Origin: JALOKP01 sp963800865
Lineage (GTDB): Bacteria; Acidobacteriota; Polarisedimenticolia; J045
Direction of reading: 5' to 3'
NCBI GenBank assembly: GCA_963800865.1
Contig: CAWDCL010000004.1
Location: 1,550,001 to 1,614,000 of the forward strand
DNA length: 64,000 nt
In this document: one piece after another, positions 35,082 through 43,450 of the stretch
Numbering within the stretch: position 1 is the first letter of the stretch
How the letters are laid out: each line of letters starts with the position of its first letter
Position numbers and translations under genes: made by a program
The notes under the pieces: generated by a model
The model's input: only the letters and a program-made list of their open reading frames with translations
The model's database searches: none
What the model was told of the DNA's origin: nothing

Positions 35082-35558
35082 CTAGCAGGGCAGGGTCGGC
35101 CCGTCCTCGTCCTTGGGCGGCATCAGGTGGATCACCTGCAGCCGGCAGTTGTTCAACCGGTGCATCAGCACCCGGGCGACCCGTTCCATGAAGATGAAAC
35201 CGAAGCGCGGGTTGACCTCGAGGTAGCCCAGCAGGCGGTCGCCGTCGATCGCCAGGACCTCCGCCTTCTCGGAGGCCGTCGCCTTCATGTTGTGCACGCG
35301 CGGCGGGATCAGCGCATTGAGGCCGATCAGCGCGCCCGGCTCCGCCGTGTTGAAGAAGACATCCGCTCCTGGCGAGACCTCGTAGCCCTGGCGGACCCGG
35401 CCCTTGAGCACCAGGAAGACCTCGCGCCCCTCGTCCTCGCGGTCGAAGACCCGCTGGCCCGGCTCGAAGACGAGCTTGCGGGAGAAGGTGCCGATGTCGG
35501 CGAGCGCCTGCTCGTCGAAGCCGGCGAAGAAGCTCGTTCTCTTCAGTTCCTCGATCAT
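35082..35558 (-). CDS. Stand-alone cyclic-nucleotide-binding domain protein
   Basis: The 158-residue protein is a single cNMP-binding beta-barrel (LVFEPGQRVFDREDEGREVFLVLKGRVRQ, then PGALIGLNALI) followed by one helix. No helix-turn-helix is present, so it is not a Crp-type DNA-binding regulator by itself. It is the last gene of the hydrogenase operon, starting 3 nt after the protease stop. It may sense a ligand or regulate hydrogenase activity by protein contact; that is inference. Confidence 0.8.
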   Translation of the reverse strand: MIEELKRTSFFAGFDEQALADIGTFSRKLVFEPGQRVFDREDEGREVFLVLKGRVRQGYEVSPGADVFFNTAEPGALIGLNALIPPRVHNMKATASEKAEVLAIDGDRLLGYLEVNPRFGFIFMERVARVLMHRLNNCRLQVIHLMPPKDEDGPTLPC

Positions 35559-35561
35559 CCG

Positions 35562-36056
35562 TCACTCTCCTCCCGGGGCGAGCCCCGAAAGCATGCGCAG
35601 CGTCGCCCGGTGAGCTCCGGCCACCAGGCGGGGAAGGACGCGGGTGAGGGCCGGTGACAGCCCCCGGCCCGCTTCGACCGTGGCCGGGCGGACCGCCATC
35701 ACCCAGGCGTTCCGCAGCGGCAGGTCCAGCGCGCGGCCGAGCTGGAACACGGTCGCGAGGTCGAAACCGTGCAGGGAGAGCGCCGCCGCCGGCTCCGGCC
35801 AGCCGGGGCGGTCGAGCCGCACGAAGCGGACCGCGCCCGGATCGCCGTCGAACTGCGCGGCGTCGACGAGCAGCACTTTGCGGCCGGCCTCGAGTTCCTC
35901 GAGCACGACCAGCGGGTCGCCGCCGGCCACGCGCACGCGGGCGCCGGGGGGAAGCGACAGCTCGGCCAGCCGCGCGGCAACCGCTTCGCCCACGCCGTCG
36001 TCGCCGACCAGCGGATTGCCCGCGCCCACGACCGTCACCGCCGGCTCTGCCGTCAT
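35562..36056 (-). CDS. [NiFe]-hydrogenase maturation endopeptidase
   Basis: The 164-residue protein of the HyaD/HybD/HycI family clips the C-terminal extension of the hydrogenase large subunit after nickel insertion. The nickel-sensing motif GAGNPLVGDDGVG lies near residues 11-23, followed by the second acid in LLVDAAQF and the His in LSLHGFDL. It lies 13 nt downstream of the large-subunit gene, whose product has a 27-residue extension after the last metal-binding residue. Confidence 0.9.
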   Translation of the reverse strand: MTAEPAVTVVGAGNPLVGDDGVGEAVAARLAELSLPPGARVRVAGGDPLVVLEELEAGRKVLLVDAAQFDGDPGAVRFVRLDRPGWPEPAAALSLHGFDLATVFQLGRALDLPLRNAWVMAVRPATVEAGRGLSPALTRVLPRLVAGAHRATLRMLSGLAPGGE

Positions 36057-36069
36057 CGCCCGCTCACCG

Positions 36070-37425
36070 TCAACCGCGCCCGCCGGCCGCGGGGCGCTCC
36101 GGTCCGGCGGCCTCGCCGTCGGGGCCGTCTCCGACGAAGCTGACGTCGAGCAGGTGCACCGCGCACGAGATGCAGGGATCGTACGCCCGCACCAGCATCT
36201 CCATCGCCCGCGTGATCTCGTCCTTCGGCTTCGTCACCAGCGCGGGCACGAAAGCCCGCATGTCGGCCTCGATCGCCGCCAGGTTCTGCCCGGTGGGGAT
36301 CACGCAGTTGGCCCGCACGATCCGCCCGTCCGACCCGACCTCGTAGTCGTGGATCAGCGTCCCGCGCGGGACCTCGGCCAGCCCCACCCCGACCCCGCCG
36401 CGCGGGCGGGTGACCGGGGCGCGCTCCTCCGGGGACGGGTCGCCGAGCAGGAGTTCCGTCAGCGTGATCGCCTCCTCGAACGCCTGCACCGATTCCACCA
36501 CCTGGGCCGGGGTGTAGTGGAACGGGTTCCGCGTCGCCGGCGACAGCTTCAGTGCCGCCGCGGCCTTCGTGGCCGCGGGCCCGAGCCGCTCGTGCGCCAG
36601 CTGGTAGCGCGCCAGCGCCCCGACCCGCACCGCGCCGCCGGCGCCGCGCGTGTGCTTCGCCGCCGAGTGCTCCACGATGTGCTCGACGCTCGCCTCGCGG
36701 TAGGCTCCGGGCGCGAAGACGGGGCCCCGGCTGGAGTGGATCGGGCCGCCCATCATCGGGTACGCGCCGTCCTCCTCGAGCGCCGCCAGGGCCTCGATCT
36801 CCTGCGAGAAGTCCGGCCACTCGATCGGGGCGAACAGCTCGACCGTCGCCTCGATGTCGGCCCGCGCGGCCAGCAGGCGCGCGTGCAGCACTTCCAGCGC
36901 GGCCGCGGACGGCCAGTGCCCCATCCCGCCCGGCAGGTAGGAGATCGGCATGACGTGCCGGCCGCTGATCGCGTAGCAGATCTCGTTCGCCAGGCCCTTC
37001 AGCCGCAGCGCGCGGCGCACGATGTCGGGGTGCGTCGTAGCGAGCGGGATCACGGACGGCGCGTGGAACAGGTCCGGAGCGACGAGGAAATAGGCGTGGA
37101 GTACGTGCGACTGGAGCCACTCGCCGCACATGTTGAGCCGGCGCAGCGCGCGCGTCTTCGGTCCGGGTGCGATGCCGAGCGCCGCCTCGACCGCGTGGAT
37201 CGCGGCCGTGGCGTGCCCGACCGAGCAGATCCCGCAGATCCGGCAGGTGATCCGGGGCGCCTCGTCGTGCGGCCGGTCCTTCAGCAGCGCCTCGAAGAAC
37301 CGCGGGGATTCGACGATCTGCAGTTCGCAGCGCGTGAGCGCCCCGTCCTTGAGGTCCACGACGATGTTGCCGTGGCCCTCGACGCGCGTCACGTGATGGA
37401 CGGAGATGGAAGTGCTTTTTCCCAT
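36070..37425 (-). CDS. hydA: [NiFe]-hydrogenase large (alpha) subunit, group 3b-like
   Basis: The 451-residue catalytic subunit carries the NiFe(CN)2CO site. The L1 motif RICGICSVGH holds Cys64 and Cys67, and the L2 motif DPCISCAVH holds Cys418 and Cys421. The 27 residues after His424 are the peptide removed on maturation. RVEGHGNI is the typical N-terminal strand. ATG 37425 gives a 37-bp overlap with the small-subunit gene. The neighbouring FAD/NAD-binding and iron-sulfur subunits make it a cytoplasmic NAD(P)-linked (sulf)hydrogenase. Accessory hyp genes are not in the window. Confidence 0.92.
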   Translation of the reverse strand: MGKSTSISVHHVTRVEGHGNIVVDLKDGALTRCELQIVESPRFFEALLKDRPHDEAPRITCRICGICSVGHATAAIHAVEAALGIAPGPKTRALRRLNMCGEWLQSHVLHAYFLVAPDLFHAPSVIPLATTHPDIVRRALRLKGLANEICYAISGRHVMPISYLPGGMGHWPSAAALEVLHARLLAARADIEATVELFAPIEWPDFSQEIEALAALEEDGAYPMMGGPIHSSRGPVFAPGAYREASVEHIVEHSAAKHTRGAGGAVRVGALARYQLAHERLGPAATKAAAALKLSPATRNPFHYTPAQVVESVQAFEEAITLTELLLGDPSPEERAPVTRPRGGVGVGLAEVPRGTLIHDYEVGSDGRIVRANCVIPTGQNLAAIEADMRAFVPALVTKPKDEITRAMEMLVRAYDPCISCAVHLLDVSFVGDGPDGEAAGPERPAAGGRG

Positions 37426-38195
37426 GGCTCCCGGAGCTCCCTGTAGTTGTTGAAGAGCTGCAGCTTTTCGGCGGCGACGTAGCGCGGCAGGCCGTGCCGG
37501 AAGAAGGCCTCCCCGAGCGCTTCGAAATTGGGGCTGTCGTGGATCCCGCGGCAGGCCTCGCAGGGCGCGCCGAACGCCGGGCAGATCGCCTCGCACCCCG
37601 CCCGGGCGACCGAGCCGACGCAGGGCAGCCCGCGCTCGAGCATGCACGGCGTGCCGCGCATCGTGCACTGCACGCAGACCGCATAGGGCGGGACGTAGGG
37701 GACCGTTCCGGCCAGCAGCGAGCGCAGCGACTCGAGCAGCTCGTCGCGGTCGATCGGGCAGCCCCGGATCTCGTAGTCGACCTGCACCACGCTCCGCACC
37801 GGGCTGGCCTCGGAGAGGGTCTTGAAGACGCCGTCCTGGCGCCCGTCGTAGACCTCCCGCGCGAGGCTGGCCGGCGAGCGCTTGTTGCGGATCGCGTTCA
37901 CGCCGCCGAGGCAGGCGCAGGCACCGATCGCGATCAGGATCCTGGCGCGCTTGCGGATCTGCTGGATCTCCTCGATGTCCTCGGGTCGGACCAGCGAGCC
38001 CTCGATGAAGGCGATGTCGTAGTCGTCGCGCCGGTCGTCGATCGCCTCGCGGAAGTTCACGATCTCGACCGCTCCGAGCAGCGTCAGCAGCTGGTCCTCG
38101 ATCGACAGGACCTGCAGCTGACAGCCCTCACACGAGGCGAACGAGAAGAAGGCGGCCTTGGGCAGCGCGCGCGGCGCGGGGGCTGGGCTGGCCAT
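37389..38195 (-). CDS. hydD: [NiFe]-hydrogenase small (delta) subunit, group 3b-like
   Basis: The 268-residue electron-transfer subunit has the proximal-cluster motif SCEGCQLQ near residues 22-29 and the matching GACACLGG and RGCPIDRDE segments. C-terminal cysteines (CVQC, PCMLERGLPC, GCEAICP, CEAC) can hold two more clusters. There is no Tat signal peptide, consistent with a cytoplasmic group 3 enzyme. Its ATG overlaps the upstream stop by one base (TGATG). Confidence 0.92.
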   Translation of the reverse strand: MASPAPAPRALPKAAFFSFASCEGCQLQVLSIEDQLLTLLGAVEIVNFREAIDDRRDDYDIAFIEGSLVRPEDIEEIQQIRKRARILIAIGACACLGGVNAIRNKRSPASLAREVYDGRQDGVFKTLSEASPVRSVVQVDYEIRGCPIDRDELLESLRSLLAGTVPYVPPYAVCVQCTMRGTPCMLERGLPCVGSVARAGCEAICPAFGAPCEACRGIHDSPNFEALGEAFFRHGLPRYVAAEKLQLFNNYRELREPWEKALPSPSIT

Positions 38196-39028
38196 CAGAC
38201 GGCCTCCTTGAGGTGCCGCACCTCGCGGTAGCTGTAGAGCGGCCCCTCCTGGCAGACGTAGAGCCCGTTCATCTGGCAGTTGCCGCACAGGCCGATCCCG
38301 CACTTCATCCGCCGCTCGAGCGTCATCCAGAGGTGGTTTTCGTACAGGCCCATCCCGAGCAGCTTGCGCAGGCAGTGGCGGTACATCACCGGCGGGCCGC
38401 AGATGAACGCGTAGGCGTCCTCGACGTCGGCGTCGATCTCGTCGAAGAGGGTCGTGATCACGCCGATCCGCCCGGTCCAGGTGTCGCGTGCGGCGTCGAC
38501 CGAGACCAGGACCCTCACGTCGTCGCGTCGCGCCGACCAGGAGGCGAGGTCCTCCTTGAAGAGGATCTCCTCCGGCGCGCGCGCGCCGACGAGGATGTCG
38601 ATCCGGCGGAACAGCTCGCGGTGCAGCAGCGAGCGCTGGACGAACGGCCGCAGCGGGGCCAGGCCGAGGCCGCCTGCGATCAGGATCAGGTTCGAGCCCT
38701 CGAACTTCTCCCAGGTCACCCGCCGCCCGAACGGCCCGCGGACGTACATCGTGTCGCCGGGTTTCAGGCGCGTGATCAGGTTGGTCAGGCGCCCGGCCCG
38801 CCGGATGAGCATCTCGAAGGTGCCGTCGGCGGCCCCTTCGCCGGGCAGGGCGGCGAGGGAAATCGGCGCCTCGCCGATCCCCGGGATCGAGATCATCACG
38901 AACTGGCCCGGCTCGGGACGGAAGGGCTCGCGCCGCGGGGCCTCGACGACGAAGTGGACCTCGCGCGGCGTCTGCTGCATCGCCTCGTAGATCCGGCAGG
39001 GCTCGGGGATCATCCGGTTCTGGACCAT
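38195..39028 (-). CDS. hydG: Hydrogenase gamma subunit, FAD/NAD(P)-binding
   Basis: The 277-residue ferredoxin-reductase-type subunit links the hydrogenase to pyridine nucleotides. FAD contacts are in PGQFVMISI and the RxxS-like PISLAAL, the NAD(P)-binding fold is LILIAGGLGLAPLRPF, and the C-terminal 2Fe-2S ligands are in MKCGIGLCGNCQMNG...YVCQEGP. This matches the gamma subunit of sulfhydrogenase I and of dihydroorotate dehydrogenase electron-transfer chains. TGATG overlaps occur at both ends, so beta, gamma and delta are tightly coupled. Confidence 0.9.
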   Translation of the reverse strand: MVQNRMIPEPCRIYEAMQQTPREVHFVVEAPRREPFRPEPGQFVMISIPGIGEAPISLAALPGEGAADGTFEMLIRRAGRLTNLITRLKPGDTMYVRGPFGRRVTWEKFEGSNLILIAGGLGLAPLRPFVQRSLLHRELFRRIDILVGARAPEEILFKEDLASWSARRDDVRVLVSVDAARDTWTGRIGVITTLFDEIDADVEDAYAFICGPPVMYRHCLRKLLGMGLYENHLWMTLERRMKCGIGLCGNCQMNGLYVCQEGPLYSYREVRHLKEAV

Positions 39029-40072
39029 CACGCGGTCCCTCCCACCTGGCGGAAGATCTCCCGGATCGAGATCCGCGTCGGGCAGTGGTGCGGGCAGCGG
39101 CCGCAGCCGGTGCAGCCGACCATCCCGTAGCGCTCGGGCATGTACTTGCCCTTCCTGAAGATCCGGTAGCGCAGTTGCTGGGCCCGGCCGGGGCGGAAAT
39201 CGTGCCCGCCCGCGACCCGCGAGAAGCCGGTGACCTGGCAGCCGGACCAGGTCCGCACGCGGACGCCGGTCCGCCCGTCGAGCGGCGCGGTGTCGGTGAC
39301 GTCGAAGCAGGTGCAGGTCGGGCAGACCAGGTTGCAGCGGCCGCACGAGAGGCAGCGGTCGGCGTTGGCGTCCCACAGCAGGTCCGACTCGGCGGCTTCG
39401 AGCGCCACCGGCAGCCGGTCGGGCGGAAACTTGAGGTGCTGCGGGAAGGCTTCGAGCCGGACCCGGAGCCGCCGCCGCAGGGTCACCATCTCCTCCGCCG
39501 TCGCGGCCTCGAGCGGCGTGACCTCCGCCAGCAGGTCCCGCCCGCGCGAGGTGCAGGACCTTCACCATCAGCACCTCTCCGATGTCCCAGGCGTAGAGAT
39601 CGGCCGGGATCTCGTTGTCGAGGCTGCCCATGTCGCGGCAGAAGGCCTCGCCGAGGCAGGGGACCCAGCAGGCCAGGCCGAGGATGAACGCCTGGTCCAG
39701 CCGGTTCGTGACCAGGCGGTCGCGCGTCCCGGAGTCGTGGAACGCGCGCAGCACGCGCAGTCCGGTCAGGTCGCAGCCATGCACGCCGAGCAGCGCGACG
39801 GGGCGCTCGGGCGCGGGGGGATCGAAGGTGATCGCGCCGTCGTCGCTGCGCCGGTAGGTGAACAGCACCTCGCGCTGCGGGGCGAGCAGGGCCCGGAGGG
39901 GCAGCATCGTTGTGGGATAATCCAGCGCGATCGGTTCGCCGGGCCGCAACTCCTCCCACGCGAACGTGTTGCCGCGCGGGGCCGGTCCAAGCACCCGATA
40001 GTCCCGCGCGAGGCGTGCGACGAGCGCGTCGAGGCATTCGCGGGGAAGCCGGTAGATGTCTCGCTCCGTCAC
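39028..40072 (-). CDS. hydB: Hydrogenase beta subunit, 4Fe-4S protein (frameshifted)
   Basis: Restored length is about 347 residues. The N-terminal half has GVHGCDLTGLRVL and CWVPCLGEAFCRD, as in anaerobic sulfite reductase A / HydB proteins. The C-terminal half has two ferredoxin-type cysteine sets, CLSCGRCNLVCPTCTC and CTGCGRCPHHCP. It wires the catalytic core to the gamma subunit. Start is GTG 40072 after AGGAGGAG. The frame breaks at the C3 run 39541-39543 (GGG on the coding strand); removing one base restores LARRDLLAEVTPLEA. I treat this as a sequence error. First gene of the operon. Confidence 0.85.
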
Positions 40073-40191
40073 CTGGGGCTCCTCCTGTTGGCGGGGAGAG
40101 TGCGTGTTCTCGACCGGGCGCCCACGGAACGTGAGCGGACACCCGGCCGCGCCGCGGGGCGCGGGACTCGACGGACGGGGTGACCGATCAG
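40073..40191. promoter_or_regulatory. Divergent region between the hydrogenase operon and the sensor kinase
   Basis: The 119-bp gap must hold promoters in both directions, and the adjacent NtrC-type system would make a sigma-54 promoter for the hydrogenase operon plausible. I looked for a TGGCAC-N5-TTGC element and did not find a convincing one. An AGGAGGAG ribosome site for hydB is the only clear element. Confidence 0.35.
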
Positions 40192-41853
40192 ATGAGCAAA
40201 CCTCGTGCCCACGCCCCGGGATCCGGGTCCGGCGCGAAAGGGGCGGAACCAGACCGTTCCCGCGGGACGAAACGCCCGGAGAAGCCGGTTAGGCGCGGCG
40301 CTCCGGGTGATTTGCCCCAGTCCGCGGGGGATCCCGCGCAAGCCGGCCCGCCCGCGCCGCGCCCCCCGTTCACCCCCGCCGCCCTGCTGGTCGTTCCCGA
40401 CGAGCCGTTCGCGGCGCAGCTGGCCGCCCTGGCGCGGGACGCCGCCCTCGAGCCCGAGATCGCCCCGACGCTCGCCGCGGCGCGCGCCGCCCTCGGCCGT
40501 GCGCGCTGGGACGTGATGCTGGTCGACCCCGACCTCCCGGACGGCTCGGGCTTTGCGCTGCTCAAGGAGGTCCGCGCGCTCGCGCTGCCCACGCTGGTGA
40601 TGCTGGTCACCCACCGCGCCCGCGTCGACGAGGTGCTGCTCGCGCTCAACGCGGGAGCCGGCGCGATCCTGCCGCGGCGCGCTCCCCTCGGGCAGCTGGG
40701 GATCGCGATCCAGCGCGCCGCCTCGCTGGTCCGGGTCGAGGCCTTCCGCCGCCAGATCGAAGCCCGCTACCGGCAGGTCTTCGACCGGGCGCTCGACGCG
40801 GCCTACCTGATCGATCCGGAGGGGTCCGTCGTGGAGGCCAACCTCGCCGCCGCGCGCCTGCCCGGGGTCGCCGCGCCGGCCGCCGGCGACGACTTCCTCG
40901 CGCTCTGGCCCGAGTCCTCCCGCGGCGCGGTCCGCGACTGGCTCGCGCGTCCGGCTCAGGGTGCGGACGCCGGCGTCCCCGGCGTGCTCGAGCTCACGCT
41001 GGCCGCGGCCGCGTTCGAGACGCCGGGCGCCCCGGGTGAAGGGTTCGAGGCGGTGCTCGAACTGCGCGGCGGCGACGTCGAGGGCACCGTTCCGCCGCTG
41101 CGGCACGTCGTCGTGCGCGACATCACCGAGCGCGTGCGCCTCGGCCAGCGCGCGCTGCACGCGGAGCGGCTGGCCGGAGTCGGGCGGCTCGCGGCCGACC
41201 TGGCGCACGAACTGCGCAACGCGCTGGCCGGGATCGACGGCGTGCTGCAGGTGCTGCAGCACGACGCTGCGCTCCCGGCCTCGCGGCAGGAGATCCTGGG
41301 CGAGGCGCGCGACCGGATCGAGCGGACGCGCGAGGTGGTCTTCGATCTGCTCGCCTTCATGCGCCCGCTGCGGCTGGCGCGCCTGGCGTGGCCGGCCGGC
41401 GTCGTCCTGGACGCGCTGTGCGAGGCGGTGTCCGGCCACCCCGATGCGGCCGAGGTCACGCTCACGCGGGCCGATCGTTGCCCCGCCGGCCTGTCGGTCG
41501 AAATCGACGCCTCCCACCTGAGACTGGCGGCCCGCAACCTGATCCTCAACGCCGCGCAGGCGATGGGCGGGCGCGGCCGTCTCGAGATCGGGGCCGAGCG
41601 GCGCGGGCACGAGGTCTGGTTCAGTTTCCACGACGAGGGGCCCGGCGTCGCGCCGGAGCTGTCCGAACGGATCTTCGAGCCGTTCTTCACCACCCGCGGG
41701 GAAGGGACGGGGCTGGGCCTCGCGATCGCGGCCAGCATCGTCGAGAGTCACGGGGGGCGGCTCTTTCTCGAGCCCTCGCGGCGCGGCGCACGGTTCGTGA
41801 TCGCGATCCCGGTGGCCGGCGCTGCGGCGCCCGGGCGTCCGGGTGTGGTTTGA
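40192..41853 (+). CDS. Sensor histidine kinase with N-terminal receiver-like and PAS domains (NtrB type)
   Basis: The 553-residue protein has, in order: a receiver-like domain (about 65-180, LVDPDLPDG with a possible phospho-acceptor Asp), a PAS domain (about 190-310), a HisKA helix DLAHELRNALAG with phospho-His339, and a HATPase domain (NLILNAAQAM N box, DEGPGV, GTGLGLAI). There are no membrane helices, so it senses a cytoplasmic signal. ATG 40192 and GTG 40180 are both possible starts. The NtrC-type regulator follows 41 nt downstream and is its likely partner; the divergent hydrogenase operon is a plausible but unproven target. Confidence 0.85.
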   Translation: MSKPRAHAPGSGSGAKGAEPDRSRGTKRPEKPVRRGAPGDLPQSAGDPAQAGPPAPRPPFTPAALLVVPDEPFAAQLAALARDAALEPEIAPTLAAARAALGRARWDVMLVDPDLPDGSGFALLKEVRALALPTLVMLVTHRARVDEVLLALNAGAGAILPRRAPLGQLGIAIQRAASLVRVEAFRRQIEARYRQVFDRALDAAYLIDPEGSVVEANLAAARLPGVAAPAAGDDFLALWPESSRGAVRDWLARPAQGADAGVPGVLELTLAAAAFETPGAPGEGFEAVLELRGGDVEGTVPPLRHVVVRDITERVRLGQRALHAERLAGVGRLAADLAHELRNALAGIDGVLQVLQHDAALPASRQEILGEARDRIERTREVVFDLLAFMRPLRLARLAWPAGVVLDALCEAVSGHPDAAEVTLTRADRCPAGLSVEIDASHLRLAARNLILNAAQAMGGRGRLEIGAERRGHEVWFSFHDEGPGVAPELSERIFEPFFTTRGEGTGLGLAIAASIVESHGGRLFLEPSRRGARFVIAIPVAGAAAPGRPGVV

Positions 41854-41894
41854 TGGGCCGTCCCTGAACAGGCCCCTCCCGGAGAACCGCCCCG

Positions 41895-43325
41895 ATGCCG
41901 GCCGAGAAGATCCTCCTGGTCGACGACGAGAAGCTCGTCCGCTGGTCGCTGCGGGAACGTCTGACCTCGGAGGGGTTCGAGGTCGACGAGGCCGAGAACC
42001 TGGCCGTCGCCGACCGCCGGATGGCGACCGACTTCTACGACCTGGTGCTGCTCGACCATCGCCTGCCCGACGGTTCGGGACTCGAACGGATCGGCTCGAT
42101 CGCGCGCGATTTCCCCGAGACGGCGGTCGTCATGCTGACCGCCTACGGCACCGTGGAAGGAGCCGTGCGCGCCATCAAGTCCGGCGCCAACGACTACCTG
42201 ACCAAGCCGATCGACGGCGACGCGCTGCTCGCCGTCGTGCGCCGCGTGCTCGACACGACCCGCCTGCGGCGCGAACTGCGGCGGCTCAAGGAGGACCAGA
42301 AGAAGGTCCACGGCCCCGCCAACCTGGTCGGCCGTTCGCCGGCGATGCGCTCGATCTTCGACGTCGTCGGCAAGGTCGCCGGTTCGGCCGCCACGACCGT
42401 GCTCCTGACCGGCGAGTCGGGGACCGGCAAGGACGTCGTCGCCAAGGCGATCCACTACGCCTCGGATCGCGCCGACCGGCCGTTCATGAACATCACCTGC
42501 ACCGCGGTCCCGGCGACGCTGCTGGAGTCGGAGCTCTTCGGACACGAGCGCGGGGCCTTCACCGACGCGCGCGTCGGGAAGAAAGGGCTGCTCGAGCTGG
42601 CCGACGGCGGGACCGCCTTCCTCGACGAGATCGGCGACATGCCGCCGCCGCTGCAGGCCAAGCTGCTGCGCTTTCTCGAGGACAAGTCGTTCAAGCGGGT
42701 CGGGGGCACGCGCGACATCACGGTCGACGTGCGGATCATCGCCGCCACCAACCGCAACCTGGTCGAGGCGGTGCGCGAGAAGCAGTTTCGCGAGGACCTG
42801 TTCTACCGCATCAACGTCGTCCCGATCGCGCTCCCGCCGCTGCGCGACCGCAAGGGCGACGTCCCGCTGCTCGCGCAGCACTTCGTGCTCCACTTCAACC
42901 GCGAGTTCAAGAAGAACGTCGAGGGGTTCTCGCGCAGGGCGCTGGCGGCGCTGGAGCGCTACGGCTGGCCGGGGAACGTGCGCGAGCTGCGCAACGTGGT
43001 CGAGCGGATCATGATCCTGGAGCCGTCGGGCACGCTGCACCTCGAGGATCTGCCGCCCGAGATCCGCGGCGAGACGGGCACGGGACAGGGCGCCGAGCAG
43101 GCCTTCCGGCTCCCGCCCGAAGGAGTCGTTCTCGAGCAGGTCGAGGAAGCGCTGGTCCGCCAGGCCCTGGCGCGGGCCAGCGACAACCGGACGCACGCCG
43201 CGCGCCTGCTCGGGATCACCCGCGACGCGCTGCGCTACAAGCTGAAGAAGTTCGAGCTCGCGGGGGCGAAGGGCGCCGTCGACGGCGCCGGCACGGGGCC
43301 GGTCGGAGAGGACGGGGACGCCTGA
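41895..43325 (+). CDS. Sigma-54-dependent response regulator (NtrC family)
   Basis: The 476-residue protein has a receiver domain with Asp54 as phosphorylation site, Thr82 and Lys104. An AAA+ domain follows with Walker A GESGTGKD (173-180), the sigma-54 contact loop in GHERGAFTDA (Asp at the usual second Gly) and the arginine finger region LPPLRDRKGDV. The C-terminal Fis-type helix-turn-helix is NRTHAARLLGITRDALRYKLKK. It activates sigma-54 promoters after phosphorylation, presumably by the kinase just upstream. Start ATG 41895. Confidence 0.93.
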   Translation: MPAEKILLVDDEKLVRWSLRERLTSEGFEVDEAENLAVADRRMATDFYDLVLLDHRLPDGSGLERIGSIARDFPETAVVMLTAYGTVEGAVRAIKSGANDYLTKPIDGDALLAVVRRVLDTTRLRRELRRLKEDQKKVHGPANLVGRSPAMRSIFDVVGKVAGSAATTVLLTGESGTGKDVVAKAIHYASDRADRPFMNITCTAVPATLLESELFGHERGAFTDARVGKKGLLELADGGTAFLDEIGDMPPPLQAKLLRFLEDKSFKRVGGTRDITVDVRIIAATNRNLVEAVREKQFREDLFYRINVVPIALPPLRDRKGDVPLLAQHFVLHFNREFKKNVEGFSRRALAALERYGWPGNVRELRNVVERIMILEPSGTLHLEDLPPEIRGETGTGQGAEQAFRLPPEGVVLEQVEEALVRQALARASDNRTHAARLLGITRDALRYKLKKFELAGAKGAVDGAGTGPVGEDGDA

Positions 43326-43371
43326 CCGGGCGAGGGAGCCGGGCGATCGAGCGAGGGCGCAGGCCGGCGCG

Positions 43372-43392
43372 CGGCTGGGCGCGGCCCAGCCG
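43372..43392 (+). terminator. Perfect 9-bp hairpin downstream of the NtrC-type gene
   Basis: CGGCTGGGC (43372-43380) and GCCCAGCCG (43384-43392) form a stem with a 3-nt loop 47 nt after the stop. There is no T-tract, but the stem is very stable and separates the two-component genes from the S41-like gene. Confidence 0.45.
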
Positions 43393-43450
43393 GGGGCCGG
43401 GACGCGACGGGCGGTTCGCCGCGGCTCCCGGGGTGCCCTATCCTCTCCGC

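Noticed and set aside
42541..42580. GAFTDA instead of GAFTGA in the sigma-54 contact loop of the NtrC-type regulator
   Set aside because: This substitution is seen in many functional regulators of this family, so I do not count it as an unusual feature.
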